Assembly: GCA_012295275.1 (NCBI GenBank)
Contig: CM022679.1
Span: 11,433,669-11,497,668, forward strand
DNA: 64,000 nt
Direction of reading: 5' to 3'
Source: Chrysomallon squamiferum
Taxonomy: Eukaryota > Mollusca > Gastropoda > Neomphalida > Peltospiridae
Each line of letters starts with the position of its first letter. Within the stretch, counting starts at the first letter, position 1. This document shows, one piece after another, positions 1-38,006 of this stretch. Both the position numbers and the translations under genes were made by a program. The notes under the pieces were generated by a model that was not told the origin of the DNA, ran no database searches, and saw only the letters and a program-made list of their open reading frames with translations.

Positions 1-1568
1 CATAAATGATAAAGTATATTATTTACATCTGTAATTATATAGAATATTTCGATTTTATTAACCAAAATACATATTTATTTAAGAGACACACAATTCTGAT
101 AACTGATGATATTTTAATTATATAATTGTTTCAGAGTAATTTTATTTAATATTATTTTTGTATATTTTACACATGATTTTTTCATTTTTCAATGAAGTAA
201 ATGTATTGGTTATTTTGGATTTTGTTTGTGTGTGTGTGTGTGTGTTCAGGGGTATTTGAAATGTTTAAAAGTAGAATGCATTTTATGTAAAATATATGAA
301 TGAGTTGAAATAATAAACCCAACATATTATGTATACAAAAATGTGATGTTTTTACTAGCAAAATGAAATAAAAGCCACTTATTTTCCATGTAATGTATGT
401 TTGCTGTTGTATTTGATAAATAATTTTTTTAAATTTGTGACTCATACATAATTCTCTCTAGCATCTGTTTATTGTCATGGAAGCAAAGATTGCATTGTTT
501 TTCTCAACTGCCTGTTCACAGTATAGACTACATGGATCTTTCAAATATAATATTAATATTTTGTGTAAGGATTTTAAATTTTAGTTATTTATAAAAATTT
601 GTTACTTATTAGACAGTGTTGGTAAATCTTCATATGTGGGAAATAGTACAAAATTACTCATTCTTAAAACAGACAAAATGATAAGTTTAATTCTATGAAT
701 GTGTTTTTCATGATTTGAGGATAACTATTAAAGCTGGGTTAAAGTTGATACAGTATATTTTATAATAAACATTTTTACATTAATATAAGCTGACTAAATC
801 TGATTTTATAATACTGTTGTATATTGCTGCTTACAGTAAGATGGGTTTATTCCATATCGTTTGTAAAAGTACCTTTCCAGACTATATCTAGTAATTGAGA
901 TAATTCACTATCGCCAATTATATATATATTGACTATAGCGAGATAATAAAATAATGTGAATTAATAACAGCAAATAAAACGAGTCAAAAAAAATCATTTC
1001 TCTCTCATGCTCAAAGGTGTCATTTAAAGTAATGATTAACATATTTTGATTATCCCAGCTTCTGACAATCTACCTAGTTTTAATTGATGTGGTAACTTAT
1101 TGCCAGACTTTGCCATTTGTTAGGAAATAATATTTCATAATACTGACTTTTTAAATTTTGTTTTAATTACATATATATTTTATATTATTATATATTTTTA
1201 AATTTAAAAAGTTTCTTCTTCATCTTCACATGTAAACCTTTCCATTGTTAATGTCATTATTAAACTTGGTTTAACATGTGTAATAAACTTAAGATAACCT
1301 AGTAGTTTAAAATGATGTGGAAATTTGTGTTTCATGACTTGCTGGAGGAAAAGGAAACCTGAGATGATTGTTTTGCTTTATTTACACTCTTATCTGTACC
1401 AGTGACTAGCACTGTATCATTTTCCTGTTTCAAGATTCACATTACTTGGGTTACTATTCAGCATACTTCTTCATCACTTGATTTAGTTAAGTGCCAGTTA
1501 TGATGACAAACTCACAAAACTGAGCTTATCAGGCTTCTTCAAAACAATCATTATTTGGGTGCTTAAAA
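1..1568. other. upstream non-coding region
   Basis: No reading frame with coding character was found on either strand. The stretch is A+T-rich and contains a TG dinucleotide run at about 227-245. The final part presumably holds the promoter and 5' untranslated region of the protease gene that starts at 1569, but I cannot identify a TATA box or initiator with confidence. Confidence 0.5.
227..245. repeat. (TG)n microsatellite
   Basis: An uninterrupted TG run lies in the upstream non-coding region. A short minus-strand open frame across it is an artefact of the repeat. Confidence 0.9.
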
Positions 1569-24743
<23,175 letters not shown>

Positions 24744-26452
24744 AGAGATTGGTCCAACATTTTAGATTTCATTTTACATTTTACATGCAGCAGACAATAA
24801 AATTTCCCCAACTGTTAAAATTAAAACAACAAATTTATCATTGTTTTATTTGAAAAATAATATGTATATTGTTCTTATAAATCTGAGTAAAAAAAAAAAA
24901 AAAAAAAAAAAAATAAAATAAAAAAAAATAAATATAAATTAACATATTGTTCATGAGAAGCAAAAATAAAAATATGAAGTTTTTTTTATTTAATTTTTGG
25001 AATCCAATCTGTTCCAAATGCTGACTTCTTGTTTCATTGCTCAGTTGTCAAAATATGTATGTGTACATATAAACTGAAACAAAGAAAATATCAAATTATT
25101 TTTGTTTATTATAGATGTTACTATTATATACTGTATGTAATATTATTAGTTAAAAGTCAGTCCCAGCTTATCTAAACTAAACTGATTTGATATAGAATAT
25201 GACATAACCAGATTAGTCTGTTAATTTGCTTTATGTAACAGTATATAAATATTTATAAACATCAATTCATACACATTTATAAACTGCATGGAAATAATTT
25301 GTATTTAACTTAACAGCCATCTTGTGTCTGGTCATTTGAAAGTATTTGTTAGTACAGTGCCATATTTTAGCTGATAATTTTGTTTTACTCTAGAGTGAAA
25401 TCAAAAGGTCTTCTAGTATGGGGATAGGTAACTGTTTTGATGTCAGACTATTTGCATAACTGTAATGACTGATTGTTCTTGAGAATTAAAGTCAAATACT
25501 TTACTCATAACTGATCACTTAATTGCCTTTTATTGTCCGAATTTGACATTTACTATAAGTTAAACACCTGAAAAATACAAGAATAACAAAATACAGTATT
25601 TAACCTTGTAGTTTGTCTTTATGAAAATCCAGTATTGCTGCATATATTAAAACAATTAAGGAATCATCATTGTTAAGACTTATCTCAGAACTATCATTAC
25701 AATTCTGGTGATCTTTGTTGTTGTTTTTCCCAGACATAAAACAGGTTATAAATACACATAATTCTTATATTTACCCCCAATTAGTAAAGGTGTCAAGCAA
25801 AAGGAATATATAAATATGTATAGTAAAAAAAATAAAAAAATTAAAGATATCTTAAGAAAATATTATAGCATATATAAATCCAAGCAACAGTAACCCTTTG
25901 TAATAGCACTGTATTTTTATAACTGAATATTTACAATTCTTTTTTTTTAAAGTAAATAATACCCTAACAATAATTTTAAAATCCATCAGCAAATAGTAGA
26001 TTAATTTATTCTGCCTTTCTCAAACAAACTAAATAACATGCTGAATATCATCACAAGCCTTCAGTTAACCCTTTAAGCAAAGTCAAATAGTTCGGCTTCT
26101 TGTTGATTGTCCTGTAGATCAGGATTAATTGCCCACTTTATGCTAAGCAAAAATCTAAATACAGAAACATTTGGTATATACACCATAACAAATTTTCTCA
26201 AAATGAAATCATTCAATTTCAGGCTTTTGTTTTGTTTTCGAACAATAGTTGCAGATAGTCTGAAATTTTGAAACCAATTACATCATTCATTCTTTCAGTT
26301 TTTTTCCTAACTGTTCACTCAGAATTATTGTTTTGGTAGTGCATTCCTTTCTGATTATAGTTGTATTATTTCAAAGCAGATGATTATGGTGAAAATATTC
26401 TTAGATATCATAAATTCAGTTGAAAATTGCAAAAGCCAGCTTCTTGCTTTGT
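24744..26452. other. convergent intergenic region
   Basis: This holds the 3' untranslated regions of the protease gene (+) and the RNF216-like gene (-). It has an A-run at 24889-24913 and A+T-rich sequence. TTTATT (a minus-strand AATAAA) at 26005-26010 is a candidate poly(A) signal for the minus gene. No further coding exon is seen. Confidence 0.55.
24796..24801 (+). terminator. polyadenylation signal AATAAA of the protease gene
   Basis: A canonical AATAAA lies 53 bases past the stop codon. The next candidate is not needed; a genomic A-run at 24889-24913 lies further on. Confidence 0.65.
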
Positions 26453-29400
26453 TCAATGTTTTCTCTTTTTAGATGGAGGTTCAATAGGAGCTCCTATCAA
26501 CTTCTTTTCATCATAACCTGAAACAGAAAAACATATCTGAGTTTAAACAATATTCAATGATCAAGATGCTCCTCATAATTAAAAAAAATCAAACAGATGA
26601 TAAGTATTTAATATTCAAACCTCTTTCCATTCTTTTTTGGTTTGCTTCTTCTTGAATTTCCTTGATGGCTCGGTTGTCATCCTCCTAGAAATAAAAATAA
26701 TATTTGAAAAATATTCAACATATTTTTTTTTTTTTACAAAATATACGTTTTTATCTATTTTATTAAAACACAACAATAATCTTTCTTGTTAACACTGTTT
26801 TATATGAAAGAACATACATACACAAATATTTTTTTATTTTACTTAAATAAAAAGAAATGATAATGGTATTTTGTCAAATATGATTAAGTAAAATATTTAC
26901 ATCTGGGTTTGTCCACAGGGAACAAGCTTTACATTTTTTACAAGTTTCACCAGGCTCCCGAGGGTGACCACAGAAATGATTGTAATCAATCTGAAAGAAA
27001 GTAACAAATGATTAACTTCTTGAGTTTTAAATTTTAAGTATAAGCATTAGAAATAGCCTTAAATAATATCACTCTTTATTACAATCACAGATGTTTAGAG
27101 TACAAAAACAAAATGGAAAAAACACACACTCGTTATTTGGAATTAACAAAATGTATTTACATTAATTTACATAAACTTGGCTTACAACATTTTCTAAATT
27201 ACAATCTAAAATAACAAAACAAATAAATCAACAGCCTAAATTTTATATTTCATAAAAAGATTTCCTGAGTTACAAAGGCACCCATAAATATCAGTATATT
27301 TCATAAGCAGAGAAATCAAACTGAATCTTATTTAATATAATCAAACTTTTCTCAAATCCATCTTTGAATTATTAAAAACATAATTATATTCAAACTTCTG
27401 TCAGTATGTTACCGTATCAAATTAATGAAGGCATGTATAAACAAATTAAATGAAAATTTTACATCTGGTTTTCTGCATATGTAACACATAGTGGCACGAC
27501 AAGTACATATCATTTTGTTACATCCTCCATCTTTTGTGAACTTATTTTTACATCTGTGACACTGTCTTATCTTTGCCTGTGTCATCTTTTCTTCACTGAG
27601 GAAAAACAAAATTATAATTAAAAAAATAATAAAATAATAATTATAGATAGAACAATAACAGATTTGTTTTCAATAATATAATACATAATTGCTTAAATAG
27701 TATTTTACTTTATTTGTTAGTCCAAAAAAAATATATATATATATATGTATGTATATAATATACCAGTAGTTTGCAATTGCATAATTAAAAGATTTCCAGA
27801 AAAAAGCATTAAATGTGTAAAATATAAAGCAGAAACAAATGGTTAGATACTTAACAAAAATGATAAATGTCAGCCTTAAAGATAATGTATCTAGAAATAA
27901 TATTTGTATCGTTAGAAATTCAGATATCAATCTCATTGCATTCTTAGATGGGTATCACCATTAACAAAAAATTAAATTATGATAGAAGCAGGCAATACTC
28001 TGGTATCATACTGAACCAATAAAATCATAAGATACTACAGACATACTGTTGTATCTCCATGTACTCAAAAGGCATTAAACCCAATTTATTCACCTTTTAA
28101 TTATAAACAAAAGAAAAATGTCTTTTGGTAAACATATTTGTTAATTTAAAACTCACTATTGCTTTCTTAGTTTTGATTCATCTTCCTTTTCCAGTTCGTT
28201 ACAGGGAATGCCAATGTGATCCTTCCAGTCCTCTTTACAGTATCTACAAGTTTCCTAAAACATTTGAAAGTTAATATTACTCATTTCATGTATCTTCAAC
28301 CCCACTATTACAATTGTCAAATCATATCACATTACTAATATTACAAAGTAATAAATTAATTAATTAAAAATAAATGAAAACCAGAGAAGGTGAAACAAAG
28401 TTACCAATAAAAAGTTACTTAATAAATAAAAAATATATATATAAAATCTTTAAATATTAATTATTAAAAAAACATACATCTGAAGAAAAAGGAAATTATT
28501 ACAGTATAATGGTCTATCTATTTCTTTTTTTAATCTACAATGTTTTTTGAATGCACTTTCCTAAAACCTGAAAAACAAACATGAATGTGGTATTAACTCA
28601 AACAAAAAAAATAGCCTAATGAGAACACTGAAAAGAAGTAACAAAAACTAGACAAAAATAAATAATTACATACCCGTTTACAAGTTTGGTTCTCACACCT
28701 GAAAACTTTATCACCGACTGCTATTATTGCAGCATAATCACAGTGTGGACATCTGAAATCACAAAATATCTTTAAATATGTGACAGACATAACACAAATT
28801 TCACAAATTAAAAAATGAAAGATTCATATTTAACACTCAAACTGATATTAAGATGAATATGCTAATAATTTTAAATATTTAAAAAAAAAGAATCTTCTGT
28901 ACTTATTTGTATACATTCATTTTTATGTGCTAAAGACAAAAGTATAAAAACGTTAAATTATTTTTAAACCTTTAAAACACTCTGAGTGTAGTTACCTGAC
29001 AAGATCTTCAAGATTAGCCTGATTGAGATTGGACTCTCGAATCCTTTCTTCATACTGATTTAACAGCTTTTCAGGAAGACAGCGTTTCATTTCACCTACA
29101 ATCATCACAAAATACTTAGTACTATTCAGAAGTGAAAAAAGCATATACTTATAACAATTTTTCATTCCTATTTATATTTAAGAGATTTTTTGACATTGTT
29201 AGACATAAGGACTGATATTTCAAAAGTGTATTAAAAGGTTAAATTTAAAGTCAATAATCATTATGTATTTAACAATAGTAAATTTAAAAATGACACAAAA
29301 TATATTGCCCAAGTTAAAACTTACTCATGGGGAAGTTTGATTCACAGTCTGTGGCCATGCAGGCTAAACCAAGCTGAAAGAAATTAAGAATATTAATATA

Positions 29401-29745
29401 ATTATACTAATTTAAGCATTTTATTATTATTAATGATATAAAAGAAAAATTGTAACAAATATTAAGATCTAACAGTTCTGACAAAAATAATGAAAAGATT
29501 AAATAGCATTAACTAATTCTTTGAAAATGTTAATAGAGACATCTGACTTTAATTAGAATTTTACAAAACAAAAGTTGAAAAGTAATTAATTACAAGATAT
29601 GTGTTTTTAAATGAAGACAAATTCAATGATTTATAATAGCTGTATCATAATAACTAAAATGATGCATTATTATAAATTATGACTGATAAAACAAAAGCCA
29701 GCATATGTGTGATCAATGCACTGGTCAATACTTTGCCATATAATG

Positions 29746-29785
<40 letters not shown>

Positions 29786-31168
29786 CAAATTACGTTATTG
29801 TCTTTTTCAGCTGTTAAAAAAAAGTAAGTATACAAGAGTTGCTTTGGCAGATTTCATAACTGATTATAATTTATTTTTCTTGACTTTGACAAATACTTAT
29901 CTCCAAAGAACTAACCTTTCCTGATCCATACACAGCCTCTTTTGCATAGTTCAACAAGCATTCTGTACAAAACAAGTGACCTTCATAACACTGGACCATA
30001 CTTTCAAATGTGTGTTCTCCATAGCAACAGTTACACTCAATCAGTTGTCCATTGTCTTCATACTCATTCTCGTTGAGCTGCCAGGCATACTTTTTATCAG
30101 CTTCCTACAGAATAATAATAACAATAACACAAAGAAAGTATGAATATTTTATCCTTTTCTCAGATTATTTCTAGTATGCTGCATACTATTTTGTGTGCAT
30201 TTGTATGTGCTGATGGGAATTTATGGCTGTGCCTATGGTGAGTGTATGCATAACGTGAATTTTTAATAATACTCTCTAAACCTAGTTATATAAGCAGCCA
30301 TTTAAATATCCACTGTAACAACAGTTTAGCTGGAGAACCATTCTTAAATGTAACTAATGTTTTACTTTACTCAGGAAAGATAACAGATTTTTACTGAATA
30401 CTCTCAACACTGCATAAACTAAGCATAATAATCTATTCACAAATAAATGGCAAAAGCACAGAACCAAGATATTCATATAAAACTAATGAAATTTCAAGTT
30501 TCAGTATTTTAACAATGACAAGAAGCCAAAGAGAAAGTGGTACCTCTTTTTCTGTTTTCAATTTTTTCTTGACAAAACAGATTTCACTTTCAAGCTGATT
30601 ATTTAATGCAGGCATCAGTTTCATTGGTCGTTTTCCTTTTAGCAAATTGAAAACCTCAGTAGAAGTGGTACCATCTGTCAAAAAAATAATAAAAAATACA
30701 AAAATAATATAATTTTGGTTTCAGATGTTAAATATTTTAAAGTTTTTGGGGGTGTTAATAAACAGAAGTATGGTAAAAAATTAAAAATTAAAAAATAAAA
30801 CAATCAACAGAGACAAAGGCAATAAAATTAAATAAAATTGAAACTGATTACATTTATTTAAATTAACTGTTAAAATTACATTAATTAAAACTGTCTGATG
30901 TGAAATATTAAAAAAAAAAAAAAAAATAGCAATTCTTAAGACACACCTTTTGGATATAAAATTTGATTCTATAATCCTTAGAAAGTATTAAAACTCAAAA
31001 ATAATCCTACAATGTATTTAAAAAATAATAATAATAATTTGATTAAACAAAGCAACTTACTTTGTTCCACTTTTACTTCAATTTGTTTTGGTGCCATGCG
31101 TTTAGCTGTTAGATCTGCTGGATCTATATGAAAACACAATGTAAAAATAAACATATATATGTATATAT

Positions 31169-31206
<38 letters not shown>

Positions 31207-31648
31207 TTTGCAGGTTAATTAAATTGTGATTAGAAATTTGTATCACTTAAACTATATAAACAGAACAGAAGATAAAAAATGGATTAATAAAGTAATGTAA
31301 TTGAATCTAATTATTTTTATAACATATATAATTATGTTTACCTGTATTATTATAGGCCTGTTCCATTGCATCAAAAAAAGCTTTGTAAGTTGGTGCATAA
31401 TGTCCATTAAAACGTCTAAGTATCACCGTTATGTCTTTAACTGACACCTAACAATAAATACAGTTAAAAATAATAAACATTTTACTGTTCAAGGGGAAAT
31501 TGTTATTTTTTATGTTACAGAACTGAAACTTCATGGAAATAATCTAGTGCTAGCTTATTTATTTATAACAAATGGTTACTTTTATGCTTGGTTTTTTTTA
31601 AATAACAGAGTGCCCCATTTCATGAACCTCTCCAACCCAAACCAATAT

Positions 31649-31689
<41 letters not shown>

Positions 31690-34600
31690 AAGATAGATAG
31701 ATATACATTCAAACTGCTGGGGTTCATCATAGACATGTATTTATACTAAACAACCAAAAGAAATTAGTCTTTCTTTACATACTTCAAAAGAAATAATGTT
31801 TAAAAATCATTTAATACATTTATTAATCATATTCTGAAACAACAGAAATTGTTATAAAGGTTATAAGAAAAAAAAAAGTAAATTTTTCCAAGATTTTCTT
31901 TCTGTCATTTTGTAGTGTTTGTTTTTAAATATAATATAATTTATATATGTTCCAAATTTGGAAATTCTAGCACAAATAGGTTTCATACAGTATCTTTCCA
32001 AAAATGTTAGGATAGTACAGTATTTCCACTTATTATGGCTGTAGGGATGAGTTTGTGCATCATTATTATGTAATCTGTCTATACACTTCCTTTTTAGGTA
32101 CATTTTTTAAAACTAAAAAACAATTTTGTTTATTTAAATGATGTCATTTTTTTTGCTTGGTTTGTCCCCTTAAACAACTGTAAATATGAATGGATATAAA
32201 ATGACAGACAGCACATTGCCTGAAAAATATACATTTATAATAAAATATTCTTAGAAAAAAAAAAAAAATTATAATGTCAAGAAAGTTATAATTTTACAAA
32301 ACAATATTTAAAAACCTTTTTCCACCTAATAAATCTCATTTCATATTAGAGAGATAATCTACTACATTTTATGCTCAAATCAGAATAATTATAAATATTG
32401 AGATGTGATGTTTAAAATTCATTATCAATTCTTACATTTTATTATTTTGTTTAATTAATATTCAATTTGACATCAAATATTTGTAATCTTTGACACAGCA
32501 ATAGCAGCAAAAATCATTTATTTACTATTGTAGGTGCTGGTGCTATATTCCATATAAAGAATAGCTTAAACATTAGAAGTAATAAAAGTGAAATTAGACT
32601 TGAAAAATAATGTAATGAATATTTAGCAGAAATTTTGACATATTAACTATCACAAGTAAGAAATGAATTATGCATTATTTTGGCTGTAAATATCAACAAA
32701 TGATCAATTTTTAAAAAAAGCTGTATCTCTGAATTTCATATTCTGAATCATTATAAATGTAACAATTTGATTTTACCTTTTGGAATTCATTTTGCAATAA
32801 TTTTTCACATACTTCCTTTGAATATGTGCAATCAATATGGTCATAATCTTTAAAATAGTCAACACTGTTGTCACTTATTTTCTGTCAAAAAAGAAAAGAC
32901 ATAAAGATTTGTAATAATCAAAATATTTAAAAAAAAAAGATTTGATAGATCTGGTGTTGTTCTGTTTAATAAATGAAAATAAAATAGTTTTTCCATTAAT
33001 TATTATTGGATTTGAGTTGATTTATACACTTCAAATGTCCAATAACTATTTAAAATGTTGTGGAGTATGGTTTGATTTTGAAGTGTAAGAACAAATAAAT
33101 CCCAGTTTAAAAGAGATCTTTTATTTTTGTAATTCTGTAGGTTTTTTTTTAGGTTTTTTTGTTTGTTTTTTAAAAACACTTATTGCAATTATTAACATGT
33201 ATTCACAAACACGCACACACAAATACACATACAGATACTATGTATCAGTGTTATTTTATTTTTTGCTTGTTTAAATTAACTATCTGCATGATCCTTTCTA
33301 CATTTGTTCATATAATTTTTACTTTTACAATTCCATTATATAGCTTCAATATTGTGAAATCTATTCTTGATCAAGTTTTAAGTAATTGTTGTCATTAACA
33401 CTTTTATTACTTACCTCTTTTTGTGTGTTTTTATTTGCTTTCTGAATTCTTGGATAGTTTGGATGTTCTAATAAGACATTACAGACATTGTTGACAGAAT
33501 CTGGACCAAAATGAAGTCGAAGCAAATCTGTAACATAGGTAGGCTCAACATCCGGAAAGAGTTGAATCTATGATGTTAAAAATAAAGTTAAAATCAAAAT
33601 AGTTTACACCTAGCTTTACTTTTACTAAATATATTATATTCATTTTAAAAAATAATAATTATTATTATAATATTAATAAATAAATAAATAATTTATTGAT
33701 TATTAACTATTAAAAAAAGAAAGACCAAACAATATTGTTGGGTTGTTTTTTGATTTTTTGGTTTTTTATCCCAATACAAAGATGGTAAAAAAACATTAGA
33801 ATGAAAGAAGACAATAAATATCAGCCTTAATTTATTTGCATGTAGTATGTTAAAATATTTTTAAAATTATAACAGTATTCTGTGGTTCCTAAAGTATGCA
33901 ACATCACCCCCATGAAGTTAATTAAAATTGCTGCTGTAGTATCTTTCACCCAGAGGGCAATGTACAGTATTATGGAAAGGGTTTCGATAATAATTTGGGC
34001 TGGATATATGAAGACAGGGAGCCAAAGTAGTAGTTTCCCAAAAAGAGGTTTGAGAAGCACTGATGTAGATGAATGCTGATAACTGGAACATTTTGGATTA
34101 CCACTTCATGCTTCAACTTTTCCACCTCTTCTGCAACTGAGTCCTGATGGTACTCGGGCATTGTATTCACATTAAAAGGATTACTGTTAAAATCAAAAAT
34201 ATTAATATTTTTATAATCATTGTGATTGCTATAGCACAAATGTAAACCTAAACAACTATACAATAACATAATTACTGATAATAATGACAGCAAGTTTTCC
34301 AAATAATCTTTTCTTTAAAACTTTAAAAATAAAAAATCAATTGCTTTAAATGAAATTAAGTATCAAATTAGAATGCCTTAATTTTAATGTTAGTTTATTC
34401 AAAGTAATTCATTTATTTTAAAACCAATAGATATAACAAACAAATATGTAAAAATATGTTAATAAAAAATACATATAATACTAACAAGTTATTGTAAACA
34501 ATGAACACTATTCAGTAATTTGGGATTGTTACGGAAAAACTGGAGTCAAACATTTACCCTTCATTCCACACCTCTCTCAGGAGAGGAATTAAATCTAATC

Positions 34601-37600
34601 TAAAATTTGTGAACATATAGCATGAATGTATATGCTTTAAATTGCTAATAACAAGTGAAACCAACAGACTGCAGCAGGCAACACTTGGAGATATTGCCTG
34701 ATGCAGATACAAAAATCAGGACTTCTGTTGATTTGTACATATATATGTCACTCTGTCACTAATAAAGAAAGAAAGTATAAGCTGAACTGAACTGATATTA
34801 TTCATGACCTTTAACCTGTTAATTGACTGGCTTACCTTGCAGCATAATTAAAAAGATGATCAGACACAACTAATTTATCATGATCCTAAGCAAAGTAATT
34901 AAATGATTTTTATTATATGATTGTATCATTTTATATTTCACTATATATGCCATTTATCTTTAAAGTATATTGCAATTACATTCAGCTAAAATGTTGATAA
35001 TAGTTAGTCTTAACAGGTGCCAACAGAAAAATTTACTCAAATGAACATTATTCACCAGAGGCTTTATCCAAGCACAACACTATTCATAAAACAGCCACAA
35101 GATTTTATAATGTGAAAGCTAATCTAGATCCATATTAAATACTTACACAAGATTATATGGTATGTAATAATATGTATTTTAAATTTTTTAAATAAACACA
35201 CACAGATATACACACACATAAAACCCAGTGAAAACTTTACAAGGCAAAATTATGAAAATAGGTTTTAGAAATATTTGTATAGGGGGTGTTCTATAAAAAA
35301 CACATTTGTTTTATTGTTTTGGTGTAAAACTAAAAGTCTTCAGAAAGATTAGTTACCTGTTTACTAATGAAATATCTGGACTTGAGAATGAAGAAAATGA
35401 ATTTTGATTAATATTTTGGCTGACTTCTTGTGATATAAATTGTCCCCAGGGACTGGTAAATTTTTGACTTCCTGATTTCTCTGCAAAGATTTCACCTTGA
35501 GTGGGAATGGATGAATCAAAACCCTCTGATTTGCTTGTTCCAGTTTGCACTTTTGAACTGTTATTTACTCCACTTAATTTAAAATGATTGTTTGTATCCA
35601 CCATTGTCACTGATATATTTCCTTTGTTATCTTGTGCTGATGAAGGAAATGCTTTCTGCAAACCTGTGCCTACATTGAGTGGTGTTGAGCAGTTACTGCC
35701 TGATCCTGCCACACTAACCCCACCATTGCTAAACATAGTTACTTTGCCAAACACTGGACTTGCACTGAGTGGTCCTACAATTCCATTAACTGAATTGCAG
35801 CAAGTACTTGGAATGATACTTCTTGCTTTTTTAAGATTAAAGTTAGTAGATTCTCTAGTTGAAGCTGAGGTCACTGATGAACTATTTATAAAGGAAGACT
35901 GTGCATTTATAGCTGAACTGTCTGTTGTCATGAAATTTGTAGTTGAAGTGTCTGATGACATGAAATCTGTTCCTTGATTTGACTCCCAAAAATGTTTATT
36001 GTTTTCTTCAGATTGCAATAATGTATCTTTTGTTATTGTACATGGTAATGTTTTTTTTGTAACAGTTTTGTCATGGGATGAAAATTTGTTGTGTATAAAC
36101 TTTGAAGCCTTGATAATGTCTTTGAATTCTGAACCCTTGGTTCTGTCTTTGAAATCTGAATCAGTAAATAGCATCTGGTTAGTATTTGGCAAAACTACAT
36201 TTGTTTTCTGTGATTTTGCCATATCCATTTTAACTGCAAAAATAAACCATTAACAGTAAAATACAAGCAAATAAAAAAATGTATAAAAGCATATATATTC
36301 AGTTGCTCACTTTCATATTTTATTTAAAACATATTTAAATAGTTCAACATAAATGAACATAATCAATTAAATTTACACTTGCCTATACTAACAATACAGG
36401 TATCAAACCATTTATTTGGCATTTGAACTGATGCATACAACCTGGAAACCAAATCAAAGCTGCCAATGTGAAAACTACAGCAGCACCTGTAAAGCTGTTT
36501 GACAGTTTGTCAAATTCAAAAGTAGGCTAAGTAGCCAGATTCAAAAATATTTTTTATTTTTTTATTTTCAAGATTTCTGAAAGCTGGATAAATAACTGTT
36601 AAACATAAATGTCTCCCAAACCAATATTTGTAAAAATGTTCAGGCTCTGATTGAAATAATTATTATACTACAAACATAAAAAGTCTTACCATCATCATCA
36701 GAATCCACAATTACTGTAAAATTCTTAAAGTCTATGTCCTGTTGCTTCCTTCTGATAATTTCATTTGATTTATGTACTCCAGTCACATATCCTTCTAAAC
36801 TTTGGGTATATTCTGCTGTAGCTGTCTCTAATATACTGCTTTGATCAAGTATAAAATTTGTACATTGTTGGAGCAGGACCTGAGAGTCAGACATATCTAG
36901 TCTCTCAGTTTCAAAGCCCACAACAGCTTCAACTGCATATTGATCATGATATGGAAAAATCTGCTTAAGTTGATCAACTACCCATTTTTGTGAATTTGTA
37001 AATGTTTCGAACATTCCAAAATATTCTCTGAAAGAAAAAAAGAGAGAAAAAATATTAAGCAATATTAAATTATTTTCTGTGCAAAGTATATAAAAATGTT
37101 GGCTTCTCTTCTGATAAAATTATAATATATATATATATATTAATGAAATCTAAGCTTTTAACTGATAATGGTTTCATTGTAATAACACAACAAATAAATC
37201 ACATTATTTTACCACTTCCATGTTACTATTTATAGTTACTACAGACAAATCAACAAATAAACATATACATTTTTTTTTAAGTATATATATCTACAGAAAA
37301 ATTAAACATATTCGAAATGTTTACTTTACCATTTCACTATCCTCTCTTAAATGAATCTTTTGTTAACAGTACTGTTCTGGTAAGACAACAGAGTTTAAAT
37401 GTGTTTTGCATATCATCAAGTTACATTTTATTTAATTTTGCAATATCACAGAATAATATTAAAAATCAAAAAAATCTGAGTCTGCCATTTTTCTATTGTG
37501 ACAACATAGTTTGCATGGGAGATTAATTTATTCTAACATTTCTGCTAGTAACACCAGAAACATATATATTTACTGGGTATTTTCCTTGTTATATTGAAAA

Positions 37601-37721
37601 GTTTGGTCCAAAAAGAAATTCATTCGCCATTGTATGTCATTTATTAATGTATATTATTATATGAAGTATATTACATAGAGAAAAAATAAATTCTGTAAAG
37701 TTAATTGCATTAAGTTTATAT

Positions 37722-37764
<43 letters not shown>

Positions 37765-38006
37765 TATAAATTATAATTATCGCAATCATTTAAATTATTC
37801 TTCTTCGTATCATCTGAATGGAATAAACTAATGCATATACAGGTGTATACTTATAAGGATTCCAACCGTTTATCTGGTTATTATAGCTGTCTAACGTGTT
37901 ACTTTCAATTTCGGAACTCTGGTATGTTACCTCAATACCTGGGACACACTGAACCGTGAATAGTGAACCCAGCTTCCCGAACTTTCCAAGGTGTCGGCAT
38001 ATTCAT
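26453..38006 (-). CDS. RNF216: RNF216/TRIAD3-like RBR E3 ubiquitin ligase
   Basis: RING-between-RING E3 ligase. Exons in coding order: 38006-37939, 37027-36690, 36233-35365, 34885-34836, 34183-34084, 33567-33415, 32881-32777, 31447-31342, 31123-31061, 30674-30544, 30104-29916, 29373-29325, 29095-28996, 28752-28674, 28254-28157, 27595-27463, 26990-26901, 26684-26621, 26517-26453. Lengths sum to 2850 nt (949 aa plus stop), close to vertebrate RNF216. RING1 (29916-30104) has IECNCCYGE and HLFCTECL; the in-between region has CPHCDYAA and [17 protein letters not shown]2 (27463-27595) has [18 protein letters not shown] with the presumed catalytic Cys, and MCYICRKP. The next exon gives HFCGHP and [10 protein letters not shown], an RNF216 hallmark. 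Family members form Lys-linked chains on signalling and autophagy proteins. The start Met (38006, or 38000 in the same frame) is supported mainly by phase. Confidence 0.95.
29755..29784. repeat. (TG)n microsatellite
   Basis: TG run in an intron of the RNF216-like gene, between the RING1 exon and the following 49-base exon. Confidence 0.95.
31170..31203. repeat. (GT)n microsatellite
   Basis: GT run in an intron of the RNF216-like gene, preceded by an ATATGTATATGG stretch. Confidence 0.95.
31649..31704. repeat. (GATA)n tetranucleotide repeat
   Basis: About a dozen AGAT/GATA units with one interruption (GAAA) lie in an intron of the RNF216-like gene. Confidence 0.95.
35357..36233 (-). other. 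large disordered Ser/Asn-rich exon of the RNF216-like gene
   Basis: The longest exon of the gene. It encodes about 290 residues rich in Ser, Asn, Thr and Gln with no recognised domain. It follows the acidic SDDD end of the previous exon. Its 3' end offers two donors: GTAAAC after Leu (exon end 35365, phase 0), and GTAACT eight bases on (exon end 35357, phase 2). Confidence 0.8.
37724..37763. repeat. (TG)n microsatellite
   Basis: TG run in the first intron of the RNF216-like gene, about 175 bases below its first coding exon. Confidence 0.95.

Noticed and set aside
35588-35977. 129-residue plus-strand open frame
   Set aside because: It is antisense to the long Ser/Asn-rich exon of the RNF216-like gene and has no splice context or family features.
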